Shown one piece after another: positions 22,150 to 32,540 of a stretch of 64,000 bases of DNA (the stretch's first letter is position 1; every line of letters starts with the position of its first letter). The stretch covers positions 372,001 to 436,000 of the forward strand of contig JAIUPT010000013.1 of assembly GCA_022315425.1 (NCBI GenBank). The letters run 5' to 3'. Below the pieces are notes generated by a model. It saw nothing but the letters and a program-made list of their open reading frames with translations, had not been told where the DNA came from and ran no database searches. The position numbers and the translations under genes were made by a program. The DNA is from Pseudevernia furfuracea. Its lineage: Eukaryota; Ascomycota; Lecanoromycetes; Lecanorales; Parmeliaceae.

Positions 22150-22702
22150 ACCCCTAAAATTCTAAAAACACGTTTCACGAATTTAATTCGTGGGCCTATA
22201 CTTGTCTAATCATAATAACACTAAACATCTTGGGTAATAATGCACTACAACCTTTCCCATGAATTGTCCCGGATGTCCCACTATTTTCCTTCACGGATAG
22301 ATAATTATGAGTAGTCTCAGTCAAGTTGAGGAGTCGATTGGCCAACTAATGAAGCGGGAAATACTTAAGCCGGGCTTAAAAGTTCAATCTAAGCGGAGAT
22401 GCGTTGAGGGGAAACGTCCGGCCAAATGGGTCCGCCATTTCACTCCACCGACTACATGTTGGCAGACTCGGGAGTGACGTCAAACAAATGAAGCCTCCCA
22501 ATGAATGAAGTGGATACATCATGTCTTCTGTCGGGTGCTGCTCTTTCTCCAGATTCTTCTCCACATTTGCGGGGAAAGGCCGTTCTCGTCTCGTTTTTAT
22601 ATGAAGCCGTTGCTCATCGCTGTCGATATAATTGATTCCATCCATAGAAATACTACGAGTATACATTATTGACCAAAGAAGCTTAGGCAATATCACAGTA
22701 AC

Positions 22703-23751
22703 ATGGCGAACATGTCAAACACCAAGACTATCTCCGTTCCTCACCTCAATGCCACTGCCGGCTACCAGTACGTACCGTCGGAGTCCAATCTCCTCTTCTG
22801 GACCCAATCTTGAGTTCGGAGACATGTCTTGAAAGGGCCTACTACTCTGTAGACATGTCCTATGGCTCAATATATTCTCTCAAACAGGCAACACTGACTC
22901 CCAAACTATCGTCCAGAATGCCCCATCCCTACAACCCATCTCAACCCACCCTCGTCCTCGTTAACTCCTTCACTACATCCTCCGACCTCTACGCTGGCCA
23001 ATATTGCAATTCGAAGCTCACCTCCGCCATGAACCTCCTTGCCATTGAGCTCCTCGGTCATGGCAAGACCCGCACTCCGCATGAGAACTTCACATATTGG
23101 GATACAGCCATCATGAACCTGCAAGTCATGGAGGCATTGGGAGTCAAGAAGGCTTTTGTACTGGGTACGAGTCAGGGCGGTTGGATTACCGTGCGGATGG
23201 CATTGCTGGCGCCGGAGAAGATTGAAGGGATCGTACCCCTAGGCACGAGTATGGATAGTGAGTCCGAGCGGACGAGGTCGCTAGGTTGTTGGGATGGAAT
23301 CAACGCCTGTACTGGCCCAATCGACAGATGGACCAAGACAAGTGCTACTCCGGATTTTGAGCCCGATGACGGCTTCTGCAACTTCCTGATTGACATTGGC
23401 TTTGGGAAGAATTGTGACGGCAGTGTCCGAGACTATTGGAATCAGACAATCAAGTCCAACTATCAAGGCGACGATGGCAGAAAGAGAGCGAGGATGGCTG
23501 CTATCAACCTCAGGGAAAGAGATGGGCTACATGGGAGGCTTTTTGATGTCCGATGTCCAGTAATGTGGCTCCACGGTACAAGCGATGCGGTTTACTCTAT
23601 CGCAAATGCGGAACAGGAAATTAAGATGTTTGTAAACTCGCCGGAGGCCAGGCTTATCACTGTGAAGGACGGGCAGCATTTTTTGAGTGCAAGTCATCCC
23701 AAAGAGGTAGATAATGCTTTGATTGAGTTTGTAGGAAAATGGCATAAGTAG
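22703..23751 (+). CDS. Alpha/beta hydrolase
   Basis: Two exons (22703..22767, 22917..23751), 299 aa. The main exon has PTLVLVNSFTTSSDLYAGQY, MNLLAIELLGHGKTRTPHEN, then the nucleophile elbow VLGTSQGGW (G-T-S-Q-G), the acid in WLHGTSDAVYSIANA and the His in DGQHFLSASHP. This is a complete Ser-Asp-His triad. The first exon supplies SVPHLNATAGYQ. The 149-bp intron is longer than its neighbours but has a GTACGT donor and CACTGAC branch; an in-frame ATG at 22715 is an alternative start. No signal peptide, so it is probably cytosolic. Substrate unknown; the family includes esterases and epoxide or lactone hydrolases. Confidence 0.85.
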
Positions 23752-23794
23752 AGTCAAAGCTTTTGGACTGCCGATAGCTCTTGAGAAGACCCTC

Positions 23795-23815
23795 TAACAT
23801 AACATAACATAACAT
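23795..23815. repeat. AACAT short tandem repeat
   Basis: Four units of (A)ACAT follow the stop codon of the hydrolase, in its 3' region. Confidence 0.7.
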
Positions 23816-24017
23816 ATCATACTACCACTATCTCTGTCTGAGGGCAACAGTCCAGTGCCCTTTGAAACAATGCTTGGCTTCATTGTTGCTAACCGAACAA
23901 CCCCTGTAGGTCGTAGTGAATCTGTGATAACAAGTAGGCTAGCCCGGCTAACGGAACTCCGCACAATTTCGTAGACTCAATCACAACACACGCACATATG
24001 AAGACACGGCTCCAACA

Positions 24018-24428
24018 ATGCCACGGCGACCTAACATTATCCAGAGAATTGTACACAGGGTAAGAAATCGAATCTCACCACCTGAAGAAGAGGAAGGTCA
24101 TCAAGGTCGATCACGAGAGCACCTTCGTCACCTGGCAGAGGAACTAGAGTGGGTACAGAGGCAGAGGATCATAGCATACAATGGGTGGATAGGAAGACAG
24201 CGGGACATTGCTCATAACCAGCGGCTACAGACCGAAAATCAAAGCGAATCATCCAATCCAGGAGGAGGACCGATCGTGTATACGTTCTCACTTCTGCAAG
24301 TACCGGAGGGAGTGCGAAGCATCACTAGAAGTCTAGTCTTGGTCTTCGAAGAGAACGGAGTGGGATTTCGGATCGATCTTATCCAATTGTACGACGGTGG
24401 CATCATTTGGGCTGTGACGGCACAGTAA
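24018..24428 (+). CDS. Small hypothetical protein
   Basis: Single frame of 136 codons that I do not recognise. The first 80 residues are rich in Arg, Glu and Gln and probably helical (RIVHRVRNRISPPEEEEGHQ). Residues about 85-136 alternate hydrophobic and polar residues, which suggests a beta-rich end (VYTFSLLQVPEGVRS, GVGFRIDLIQLYDGGIIWAV). There is an ATG in fair context and no better frame on either strand. Codon-level support is only the length; it could be an orphan gene or chance. Confidence 0.4.
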   Translation: MPRRPNIIQRIVHRVRNRISPPEEEEGHQGRSREHLRHLAEELEWVQRQRIIAYNGWIGRQRDIAHNQRLQTENQSESSNPGGGPIVYTFSLLQVPEGVRSITRSLVLVFEENGVGFRIDLIQLYDGGIIWAVTAQ

Positions 24429-24819
24429 AGCAAGGTAAGCGCATTTCAAGGTTGTAACTCGTAAGATAGCCTTGGAGCTTTCCAGTTCTCAACGTTTCAA
24501 TAATCTCTCAACTGTTTCGTTGTAGGTGTGTGAAAAGCAGGAGAGGTTAAAAGATGGTGGAGTGGTTCCATTCTTCAAAAGCTAGTTTTCGTGGTTTCAA
24601 GGTCTAGACTGTACTTGGCTTGGCCTGTTTCTTCTCCAGCGCTTAGATGCAGGCCATCACATACCCCTCGAACCAATCACATCCCACTATTAGCCTCTTC
24701 CCAGTTATGTATAAACCAGCGAGGGGAAGACTGCCACTCATCTTTACGTTTCGGAAGTGTCTGCATGATCCTTTTCTTCACTTTGTCCAGAGATGCGTTG
24801 ATAAGAGGACATTCTCACA
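24429..24819. other. Intergenic
   Basis: Promoter side of the membrane protein that starts at 24820. No distinct element seen. Confidence 0.4.
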
Positions 24820-26394
24820 ATGTCTTCCATCTTCCTTCTCCATGTCTTATACCTACCACTCCTCCAAGCTCTCTTCACTACCGCAACCACGGCTTCACCA
24901 ACTGACATCTGGCACGTCAGCATCTGGGAGGCGCCGGCACCTCCGCCAGGGAAAGGCCCACCAATTGACGTCCACTCCCTCCGGAATCTCTCGTACCTAC
25001 CAGCACAGATTGCCTCCATAATTGGCGCATACGTCCTCTCCGTCCTGATCATCGGCTCTGCTATCCTTTTTGTCGGACGCCGTCTTCGTCGTGCGGCCCA
25101 AGCTTCCCCAGTAACGCTCTCAATGGAAATGATGAAGCCTGTCAAGCTCGACGTCCCCAAAGCTTTCGATCCCTCTCCGGTATCTCCTTCGAACAACAAT
25201 CTCTACGGGCCAAGCCCGAACAGCACGATCGATATGAAGAACAATTGGCCAAGCCCGCAAAGCAAGAGCACTAGAAACAGTGATGGATGGGGCTCGATAG
25301 CGAAAGGTCACCGGAAGCAGCCCTCTGTCGTAAGCAGTGTTGTAACTTTTGACGAGAGTGTAATTGAAGACGATAAGGAGAGGAATCAGAAGGAGATGGA
25401 ACGACTGTACGCTGCGGTGATGGAGCATGACGAGAGGAAATCCACATCTGTCTCCGGTTTGCCAGACGGACAGCGACCACAAAGCCCACCAGAGCTGCAA
25501 CATCTTCGCTCCATGCAGCAGCCATCAGAACCTCCACCTCGCTCAGACACTGTATCTCCTGTTCGGACCGCAGCAAAATCACCTCGCACCTCTTCAAGAC
25601 CTAAGCCCCTCTCATTCCACAGCCGCAACTCATCACGTTCATCACTTGGCAGCTTCAGCAAGAAACGCGGTATTCGCAGCCTTCCCATCTCTCCTCCAAT
25701 GGGCTCTCCGGATCTTGATCCAGGCCACAACGCCAGGTACGGCGAAGCTGAGCCACTCACTCCTAGGGTCTATGATGACCCAGGTCCTCCACCCCTTACA
25801 CCACCTCAGCGAAAAGCATCTCAACCTCGAGACAATGTGATGGATGCATCGAGGTTGAGTCCAAGGAGCGCGCAGTTTCATGAACCTTCGATAGCTTCTA
25901 TTCAAACACCACGGATCTCTATTCCCGCAATCCCAGCGATCCAAACAATACCGGAGACATACGGTCGACCAGAAATGCAAAGCAAGAACAGCGATAGGTC
26001 CAAGACAAAGCGTACGCCTGCTCCTCTCGCACTTCGCACTCAAGCTTTCGTTGGCTCTGGACCCGGCTCGAGCTCTGGCGCCCAACACCATCCTCTTCGC
26101 AGTGCTCCTCTCCCTTTACGAAACCAGCATCCAACCAACTATAACTCCGATCGTCCTCCATCGACGATCAAAGCCACAGTGCTTGAACGCAAAGCGCCAA
26201 ATACTCGGGGTCTTCGTACGCCATTGACTGGTGTGCCGATGACACCGTACAGTCCGTATATGCCACGTACACCGCTCACACCGATGACACCGAGTAGGCT
26301 TGTCACGAGGGCAGAGAGGAAGAAAAGGGAGAAGGAGGAGGGAAGGAGAGTGGCGACGATTGATGATGCCGTGGAGGAGGAAGCTGATATGTAA
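24820..26394 (+). CDS. Single-pass membrane protein with long Ser/Pro-rich cytoplasmic tail
   Basis: Single exon, 524 aa, function unknown. A hydrophobic N-terminus (residues 1-25) looks like a signal peptide, followed by a short outer segment with one N-glycosylation sequon (NLS). One membrane segment lies at about 62-85 (IASIIGAYVLSVLIIGSAIL) and is followed by a basic stop-transfer RRLRRAA. The rest, about 430 residues, is disordered, rich in Ser, Pro and Arg, with several SP and TP dipeptides. Near the C-terminus a dense run of TP motifs (VPMTPYSPYMPRTPLTPMTP) precedes a basic helix RAERKKREKEEGRR and an acidic end. This run looks like a substrate for proline-directed kinases. Similar architecture occurs in other moulds, in my recollection without assigned role. 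Confidence 0.7.
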   Translation: MSSIFLLHVLYLPLLQALFTTATTASPTDIWHVSIWEAPAPPPGKGPPIDVHSLRNLSYLPAQIASIIGAYVLSVLIIGSAILFVGRRLRRAAQASPVTLSMEMMKPVKLDVPKAFDPSPVSPSNNNLYGPSPNSTIDMKNNWPSPQSKSTRNSDGWGSIAKGHRKQPSVVSSVVTFDESVIEDDKERNQKEMERLYAAVMEHDERKSTSVSGLPDGQRPQSPPELQHLRSMQQPSEPPPRSDTVSPVRTAAKSPRTSSRPKPLSFHSRNSSRSSLGSFSKKRGIRSLPISPPMGSPDLDPGHNARYGEAEPLTPRVYDDPGPPPLTPPQRKASQPRDNVMDASRLSPRSAQFHEPSIASIQTPRISIPAIPAIQTIPETYGRPEMQSKNSDRSKTKRTPAPLALRTQAFVGSGPGSSSGAQHHPLRSAPLPLRNQHPTNYNSDRPPSTIKATVLERKAPNTRGLRTPLTGVPMTPYSPYMPRTPLTPMTPSRLVTRAERKKREKEEGRRVATIDDAVEEEADM

Positions 26395-26851
26395 GTGGAC
26401 CTTGCGGGGGCATTCGTTCCTGTTCAGTACTTGCTCTGAAAATTGCCACATATGGTGTGATAGCGGAGAACCTCTCATCTACTCTTGCACCTCGTGGTGC
26501 AGCTTAGAAGAAAAATTCGTCAAAGAGAAATGCTGACTCGGAAATCTGCAGGTGGGGAGATGCATATCCATGATTGAGTATATTAGACGTGAGCGGAGGA
26601 GCATTTCAATTCAGAAAAAGGTGGTATTCCGATTTAGTTCCATGGGATAGAGCGTAAAGGCATAGCGAAAGCAGTTGTCATGGTGTGGTGTGTAACTCAT
26701 TATCACGAACGCGAATACCCCCACGTCATAACACCAATTTTCCAAACATCACTTTATAAAACTTGAACACTTCCACCTCTACACAGATTAGCGCACATTG
26801 CCCCAGTCGAGCCCTTTCTTACTATTCTAGCCAAGCCTAAAACTTTTCACA
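26395..26851. other. Intergenic with promoter of the next gene
   Basis: No coding frame supported; see the TATA candidate below. Confidence 0.4.
26755..26761 (+). promoter_or_regulatory. TATA box candidate
   Basis: TATAAAA about 91 bp before the ATG at 26852, well placed for a core promoter. Confidence 0.45.
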
Positions 26852-28282
26852 ATGGTACTAAAAGGTAAATCCTGCGGTAGCAAGTACAATTCCAAGATCC
26901 ACAAGAGCAGTGCGGGTTCACAGTACGGAAGACACCCCCCGCCTTTCAACGCAGCCACATTCGCCCGCAACTGCAAGCAAGCAGAAGAAAAAGGAGATAC
27001 TAAGTGGTCGAACGCTGAGATGCTGAGGTTAGACTGCAGACGTTTGACATGACCTAACAAGAAGCTGATCATTTCTTCGTCTAGTCGCCCTGAGACAAAG
27101 CCAGGGGAGGCAGACACATTTGACATAGACATGGAACCTAAGACGGTCGAGGAGCAGACAGCGGAGGAGGATTCGGACGAGGTAGATACCGGCACTACCG
27201 CTACGGACCGTAATGTCGATTCTATGGCATACTCAGAGGAGACAATTACTATCGGAAATGATGGATTACTTCCAGTCGAAGATTCATACAAAAATTTCAT
27301 GGTCGCAAAGTATAACAAGGAACCAGCAGGAGAGCCCAACGAGACAGGTGCCATCAAAGACCATGATATGAAAATGGACCAAGAGTCCCACGAGACATCC
27401 ACGACTGCCGACCATAACACGCATCTAACAGAAGAGCCAGTCAAGACATCTACTACCGCGGACCACGAAAAGAAACCAGCAACGGAGCCCGGCGAGACGT
27501 CTAATACCGCGGACCTCGGAACGAATCCGGTCGGATCCCCCAACAATCAAAAAATCGGGTTCAAGCCTTTCAACCTCCTGGGCTGTCCGGACAACGCTCT
27601 TCAGCAGATTCTGCGATGTGTTCTTGTCAGCGATGACCAAATTACGCCATACTGGAATTTCGGTGCCCTCGAATCCGGCCTGGAGAAGTCAAATAAAAAA
27701 AACTTTACCACGATTCTCGTAGCTTTTGCGGGCAACAAGAAGCTTATAGACGAAGCCACCCTGATTCTCTACGGTGAGAACACTTTTAATCTTCAACGCC
27801 CCAAAGTCTCGCTGTGGTGGCTCAAGCATATTGGGTCCAACAACGTATCGAGGATCAAAAACCTCATAATCTCAGTCGATGAGGGTGTGATGGATTGTTT
27901 CGGAACTCGTAACGAGAACCTTTGGTACTCGATATTCCTCCTGCTCAAAGCACAGCACAAACTCCAGTGCCTGGAAGTCTGCTTCCTCAATTGGACTGAT
28001 CGAATTATTGATAATGATCATCATCATAATGAACGTCATAATAATGGGCGTAACCCAAGAACCGACAAGGTGGTCTGGGCGCCGAGACGTCGCATCCTCA
28101 CGACCTTGCTCAGCTTCCGAGGGCTTGTTAAAGCAAGCATTTGGCCAGGATCCATGGTGAACCAGTACTGCACAGACTTGGTTCAGGATGCTATTGTTAT
28201 GGAACCGGGCCAGACGGACCAGGACATAATTAACTTGGAGCAAGATCTTGAGGTACCGGAGGGACCCGAGTACTTTTTCTGA
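26852..28282 (+). CDS. DUF7730-like protein with acidic Thr-rich repeats
   Basis: Two exons (26852..27027, 27085..28282), 457 aa. The splice (GTTAGA donor, TAG acceptor) joins AEMLS to RPETKPGEADTF. Residues about 140-210 hold three or four degenerate units of about 20 aa built on ETSTTADH (HETSTTADHNTHL, VKTSTTADHEKKP, GETSNTADLGTNP). A globular part from about residue 225 has LLGCPDNALQQILRCVLVSD and KKLIDEATLILYGENTFNL, which match the order of landmarks in DUF7730 proteins, then VSRIKNLIISVDEG. The N-terminal 60 residues are basic and polar (MVLKGKSCGSKYNSKIHK). The repeat array is likely to vary in number among strains. Function unknown. Confidence 0.7.
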
Positions 28283-28725
28283 TGTATCGCCAAGGCGATC
28301 TCATTATGCCAGGGTCTCCTATGAACGATATTTGCTCAGGCATACTGGAGGACTTTTGGAGCGAGATGTTCAGAAACCGCAACGGACGACATGCATATTC
28401 CAACGGATCTCCAAGGCTACGAGCCTTTCGTTGGACATTCTTCTGGGACCATGGTCGGTACCCAATGATGGCATTCGGACCCCGCTTCATCAGGCTCACT
28501 GCATTACATTCTTGGCCCAATGGATCAAAAGAACCCGGTCTCATTACTGCATTTGGATGCTTGCCAGCCGAGCAGCGAGTATCACCGAACATTAATACAA
28601 AAGCAATCTTTCCCTCCAGTTCCTTTCGTATTTCCTTCTATGCTGCGACTTTTCTTACGGCCGAAACTAAAGTACTAGCCTTTACTCCTTGCCCTCCCTT
28701 TCGATACGCTATCAGCGTAAGCGTC
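28283..28725. other. Intergenic, open frame of doubtful value
   Basis: The frame of the next gene stays open back to 28282, where it overlaps the stop of the previous gene. Overlap of that kind is not expected in a eukaryote, so this part is taken as 5' untranslated. Confidence 0.4.
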
Positions 28726-29289
28726 ATGACCTCATTCACCCCATCATCCCCTACCCAAATCCACGTCCACGCCTACCCTGCCCCAATATTCTCTCCTCCC
28801 CCTCTTCCTGAACCAAGCCGCCCCTCCACCGCCACCATTGCCAAAGCACCCAAAGAAACCACCATCACAGCAACTCCAGCACCAGCCCCACCAACCCCAG
28901 CCCCAGCAACAAAAACAACAAAAACAACAACAACAACAACAGGCCCCCCATCTTACCTCTCGACCCCCCAACTCCTCCCCGCCCCCTCGACCCTCATCCC
29001 CCCCTCCGCCCTCGCCGCCCAAGCCACGTGCACCAAAACGATCGGCGCCGCTTCCAAACCCCTCGTCCGCCGCGAAGGACCCGTGCGAGTCGAACCCTTG
29101 CCCTCCTCCCAAAAGGACGGGGGTCCGAGACGCAAGGTGGAGAGATCGGCGGGTCGGCCCAAGACGAGGGACGGCTACCTGCCGCCGGGGACGGACCTCC
29201 TCGCGGCGGCCGCTGCTCCTCCTCCTCCTCCTCCTCCTCCCACAGAGAAGGCGAAGGCGGGGAAGAAGGGCGCGTGGAAGGCGGGAGGA

Positions 29290-29320
<31 letters not shown>

Positions 29321-30177
29321 GGGCCGGGAAGGAGGGGTGGACGCGGTACGGGATTTCCGAGTGTGCGATCACGACGACGGTGGAGGCGTTGGAGGGGGGC
29401 GGGAAGAGGACCGTGTATGTTGTTTTTTCCGTTTTTTTTCTTTTTTTTCTGTTTTGTTGTGTGTGGGGTTTTTTTTTGTGTCCATCCGGACTGGACTGGA
29501 CTGGAATTTTCCTGCAATCTCTTGGTCTCGTGGCTCTCGTGTCTGTCTTCATGGCTCACGGGCTCACGGGCTTGCTTACTTACTTACTCAATCTACTTAC
29601 TTTACTTTACTTTACTTTACTTACTTGCTTACTTACTTGCTTGCTTTCCCCACCACCTTGACGAATCCAAAGAAAAAAAAAGAAAAGAAAAGAAAAAAAG
29701 AGAGACGGTCGCTGACGCCAAGATCGTTTGTGTGTGAGCAGGTGGGTGCGGACGGATAGGGAGGTTACCGTATGTACTCTGTTGGCTCCTCCACCCATGC
29801 CATACAATACCGTACCGTACAATACCGTACCAGAACCAGAACCAGAACCAGACGACACCTAGACCCTATCTATCCATCCATCAATCTTTTCTTTCTTCCT
29901 TTCTTTCTTTCTTTCTCTTTCTTTCTTGTTGCAGATATGCTGATGGTCGTAGTAGGTCTTGATCGAGCCGGCGGAGACGGATAAGGCGAGGAAGGAAGAG
30001 AGGAAGGAAGAGAAGAAGAAGAAGAAGGAGAAGGAGAAGAGGGAGAAGAAGGAGAAGGAGAAGAAGGAGAAAAAGGAGAAGAAGGAGAAGGAGAAGGAGA
30101 AGGAGGGGGAGGAGGAGGAGGCGCCGATTATGGGGGGGGTTGGTGCGAGGAAGGCGAGGATGGCGGGGTTGCGTTGA
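28726..30177 (+). CDS. Low-complexity protein with Lys/Glu-rich C-terminal tail
   Basis: Proposed three exons (28726..29414, 29742..29769, 29956..30177), 312 aa; I do not recognise the family. The first exon has a Pro/Thr-rich start, a conserved-looking basic centre (VRREGPVRVEPLP, RSAGRPKTRDGYLPPG), then P8 and D9 runs and ECAITTTVEALEGGGKRT. Splicing gives KRTVWVRTDREVT, then VLIEPAETDKARKEERK and a long tail of K and E ending APIMGGVGARKARMAGLR. The tail is encoded by the pure purine tract. Intron 1 (327 bp) and intron 2 (186 bp) are long for this window and full of T, CTTT and TTAC repeats. For intron 2 a GCAG acceptor at 29934 lies after a better pyrimidine tract but leads to an immediate stop, so the 3' end is uncertain. 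Confidence 0.45.
29575..29645. repeat. TTAC/TTTAC short tandem repeats
   Basis: Imperfect TTACT and TTTAC units, inside the proposed first intron of the preceding gene. Confidence 0.75.
29988..30121 (+). repeat. 134-bp uninterrupted purine tract
   Basis: Only A and G from 29988 to 30121, built of GAAGGA-type units; the first C after it is at 30122. In one frame it reads as K/E. Long mirror-like purine tracts can form triplex DNA. The complementary type (CTTT)n precedes it at 29885-29927. Confidence 0.9.
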
Positions 30178-30649
30178 GTGTTGAGTGTTGTTGGGCATGG
30201 AGGGTTTGGAGTATGTATGGAGTGGAGCGATATGTTGGACGGATGCGTGGGGAAATGTCGGATGGATGGATGGATGGATGGATGGATGGATGGATGGATG
30301 GATTGGGTGGGATCGGAGAAAGGAAGCTACGACGAGGATCAACGACTTGATGACTTGACGAGATTTTTACCACGCAGAACGTGGGTGAGTAATATTGAGT
30401 GGATGTATAACAAGAAACGTTTTTTTGACATGAAATTGGAAGCAATACGGATGATTGTGGTTATCTGATGGTTTGTAATAATACCTGTTCCTTTCTATGT
30501 ATCCTCGCCTATGGATCGATCATACAAAAGCAAAGAGCTTTTCCACCGGGCTATCCAGTGCTCCCTTTATAATGTAATAGCGCATCCTCCAAAGTCCGTG
30601 GTCAATAGCAACAGCCAACTCATCCTTGCCAGATTACATGTCATGATTC
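30178..30649. other. Intergenic, 3' region with GGAT repeat
   Basis: Lies between two convergent 3' ends. Apart from the GGAT array there is nothing I can support. Confidence 0.5.
30260..30303. repeat. (GGAT)11 microsatellite
   Basis: Eleven perfect GGAT units. Confidence 0.95.
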
Positions 30650-31777
30650 TCACCACCAAGACACAACATCATTCTTCCCTAGCACGTCTTCCCTCACTAT
30701 CACCTCTTCCCCCCCATGTTCTACCCTGTCCTCGACACCCTTCCCCTTCTGCCTCGTCTCTTCCCTCAAAGAAATGTCCCTGAGGATACTCTCCAATGTC
30801 TCATCGTCACCCACACGGATCTCTACCACTTGCGCATCCTCGCGCCGGGAGAGCAGTTCATCTTTCTCCGCGCAAAGCCAGGGAACGCGAATGAAGAGGA
30901 GATCTTCGTCTCGGATCTCGCCTTGTTCTTCGCAGTCGTAGTCTGTGTATTGTTCCTTGTTATGTTCAGGGTCAGCGACTTTCGGGTCCCAGCTTTCCCT
31001 CTCGCCGTCCCTCAGTCCTCGCTTGAACTCGTCATAAGCGCGTACTGCTTTGTTTTTGCCTTTGGAGGATGAGTAGTCTAGACCATCATCCCACTGACTC
31101 TCGATTCCCCATCCGCTAGAAGCAGGTAGCCGTTCATTTGGTGCGAGGTGACCGGAAGGGATGAACGGTTCGTTTTGGTGGGAAGGATCGAGGTGGTCAT
31201 GCGGTATGCGAATCGGTCCTGGCCAGCCATTTAAAGTTGGTTGAGTGGGTAGGGTCATCGGGGCGGAGATGTTGTGTGCTTCACCAGCTGGGTTGGTGGG
31301 GATGTTGTAGGCAGGGAGAGAGGCGACGGGAGCTGGAGAGACTGTGGGTTCTTCGCTCGTGGGGTCTGGACAGGAGTTTTGGTCAGAGTGGCTGTCATCG
31401 TCATCTGCCCCGGCTGCTTGTGGTGAAAGCTCGGGTGCAGTATGTTCTTGGACTTGGCCGTCGTCGTCGAGGAATCTTGAGTCCCATGTACCTTGTTCAG
31501 GTGGCGCGGTCGGGTCAAGACCCTCATCAGGCGCAGCTGCATCCTTGAGTCCATCAAGATCTTCAGGACCCCAGCCAACTCCCTCCTCACCGTCATCATC
31601 TGGATTGTTCTCAGCATCCAGACATTGCCGCTCATAGGAGCTCAACGGCTCTTCATAGTCATGCCAAGATGCGCCGATGGGAGCGGAGTGCCTTTGGTAT
31701 GACTCGCCAAGGTCTTCTGCCATGAGCTGAGCAATGAGCGCTTCCGTCGCTGAGTCGATATCCGAGGAGGAAGCCAT
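30650..31777 (-). CDS. Acidic hypothetical protein
   Basis: Single exon, 375 aa. The N-terminus SSDIDSATEALIAQLMAEDLGE resembles the short amphipathic start shared by several mould RING/IBR-type proteins, but no Cys/His RING is present here. Most of the protein is disordered and very acidic (DAENNPDDDGEEGVGWG, AGADDDDSHSDQN). A conserved-looking segment lies at about 240-330: KAVRAYDEFKRGLRDGERES, then RDEDLLFIRVPWLCAEKDELL and VVEIRVGDDETLESILRDI, which suggests a small folded end. No membrane segment. Possible role in ubiquitin pathways is only a guess from the N-terminus. Confidence 0.6.
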   Translation of the reverse strand: MASSSDIDSATEALIAQLMAEDLGESYQRHSAPIGASWHDYEEPLSSYERQCLDAENNPDDDGEEGVGWGPEDLDGLKDAAAPDEGLDPTAPPEQGTWDSRFLDDDGQVQEHTAPELSPQAAGADDDDSHSDQNSCPDPTSEEPTVSPAPVASLPAYNIPTNPAGEAHNISAPMTLPTQPTLNGWPGPIRIPHDHLDPSHQNEPFIPSGHLAPNERLPASSGWGIESQWDDGLDYSSSKGKNKAVRAYDEFKRGLRDGERESWDPKVADPEHNKEQYTDYDCEEQGEIRDEDLLFIRVPWLCAEKDELLSRREDAQVVEIRVGDDETLESILRDISLREETRQKGKGVEDRVEHGGEEVIVREDVLGKNDVVSWW

Positions 31778-32540
31778 GGTGTTTTAGAGGTTGGAGTTGA
31801 AAAGCAAGGAAGTCAAAAGGACTCGGGAGATTTCGAAAACCAGGTGGGATGGGGTAGGTCCCGTGATAATGGATTGATTGGATAAGGCGGTAAGACGGTG
31901 AGGCGACTTACTTTCAGCCAACTCTCCGACAAGGGAAGCACTGTGTCGGGATCAATATGTGGTAATCAGTATGTAAGATCCAGAGCATGAACAAGAATGA
32001 GAAGTGAGTAGAGAGTATAGTATTGTAAAGCGATAAGGAAGAGAAGGGAAGGGTGGCCTAGTGTAAGTGAATAAACAGGTGATGAATGAAGCAAGGAAGG
32101 TAAGAGAATGTAGAGTGAATTAACTTGGAGAGAGAATTGAGTCACCGGCTTCAGCGGTCGACCAATGCGCGGGGTCTCTCCCTATAAGGCTTGAGTGTGT
32201 GTTAAAGGCCTCGCCGAGTGCAGCCGGAAGGAGCAGACCTGAATTGGAAGGCGGGACTCGAGGCAACCAGCAAGTCGCCGCTACCATATTCGTAGGATAT
32301 CATGGATTAACAAGGCCCTGATCTTCAAGATCAACGGTAGGACCACGATTGAAAGGCTGGCAACTGATATATCATTTGAGTAACATGCCCAGGCGAGACA
32401 AAATCTCTACCAGCTTAGACCTGAAAGAGAGCATCGCCGACTCAATGGTATCAAAATCTGAGAGAGCACAAGGAATGCCAACTAGAAGAGTCCGCTATGC
32501 ACATGCTGCATACCTCTGTCTGCCCGGGCCCAGTCCCGCT
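31778..32540. other. Intergenic between acidic protein gene and epsin
   Basis: Holds the promoter of the acidic protein gene and the 3' end of the epsin gene, both minus strand. A plus-strand frame at 32349..32897 is an antisense shadow of epsin. No other feature. Confidence 0.45.

Larger units (their letters stand above)
21330..22702. other. AT-rich intergenic island
   Basis: Strongly AT-rich with long A and T runs and no coding frame. It carries a degenerate tandem repeat (next two entries). Such composition beside a wrecked gene is what RIP leaves in moulds. Confidence 0.6.

Noticed and set aside
28744..29559. Long minus-strand frame rich in Gly, Arg and Trp
   Set aside because: It is the complement of simple CCA/CCT/GAC repeats; residues follow repeat units and no domain is visible.
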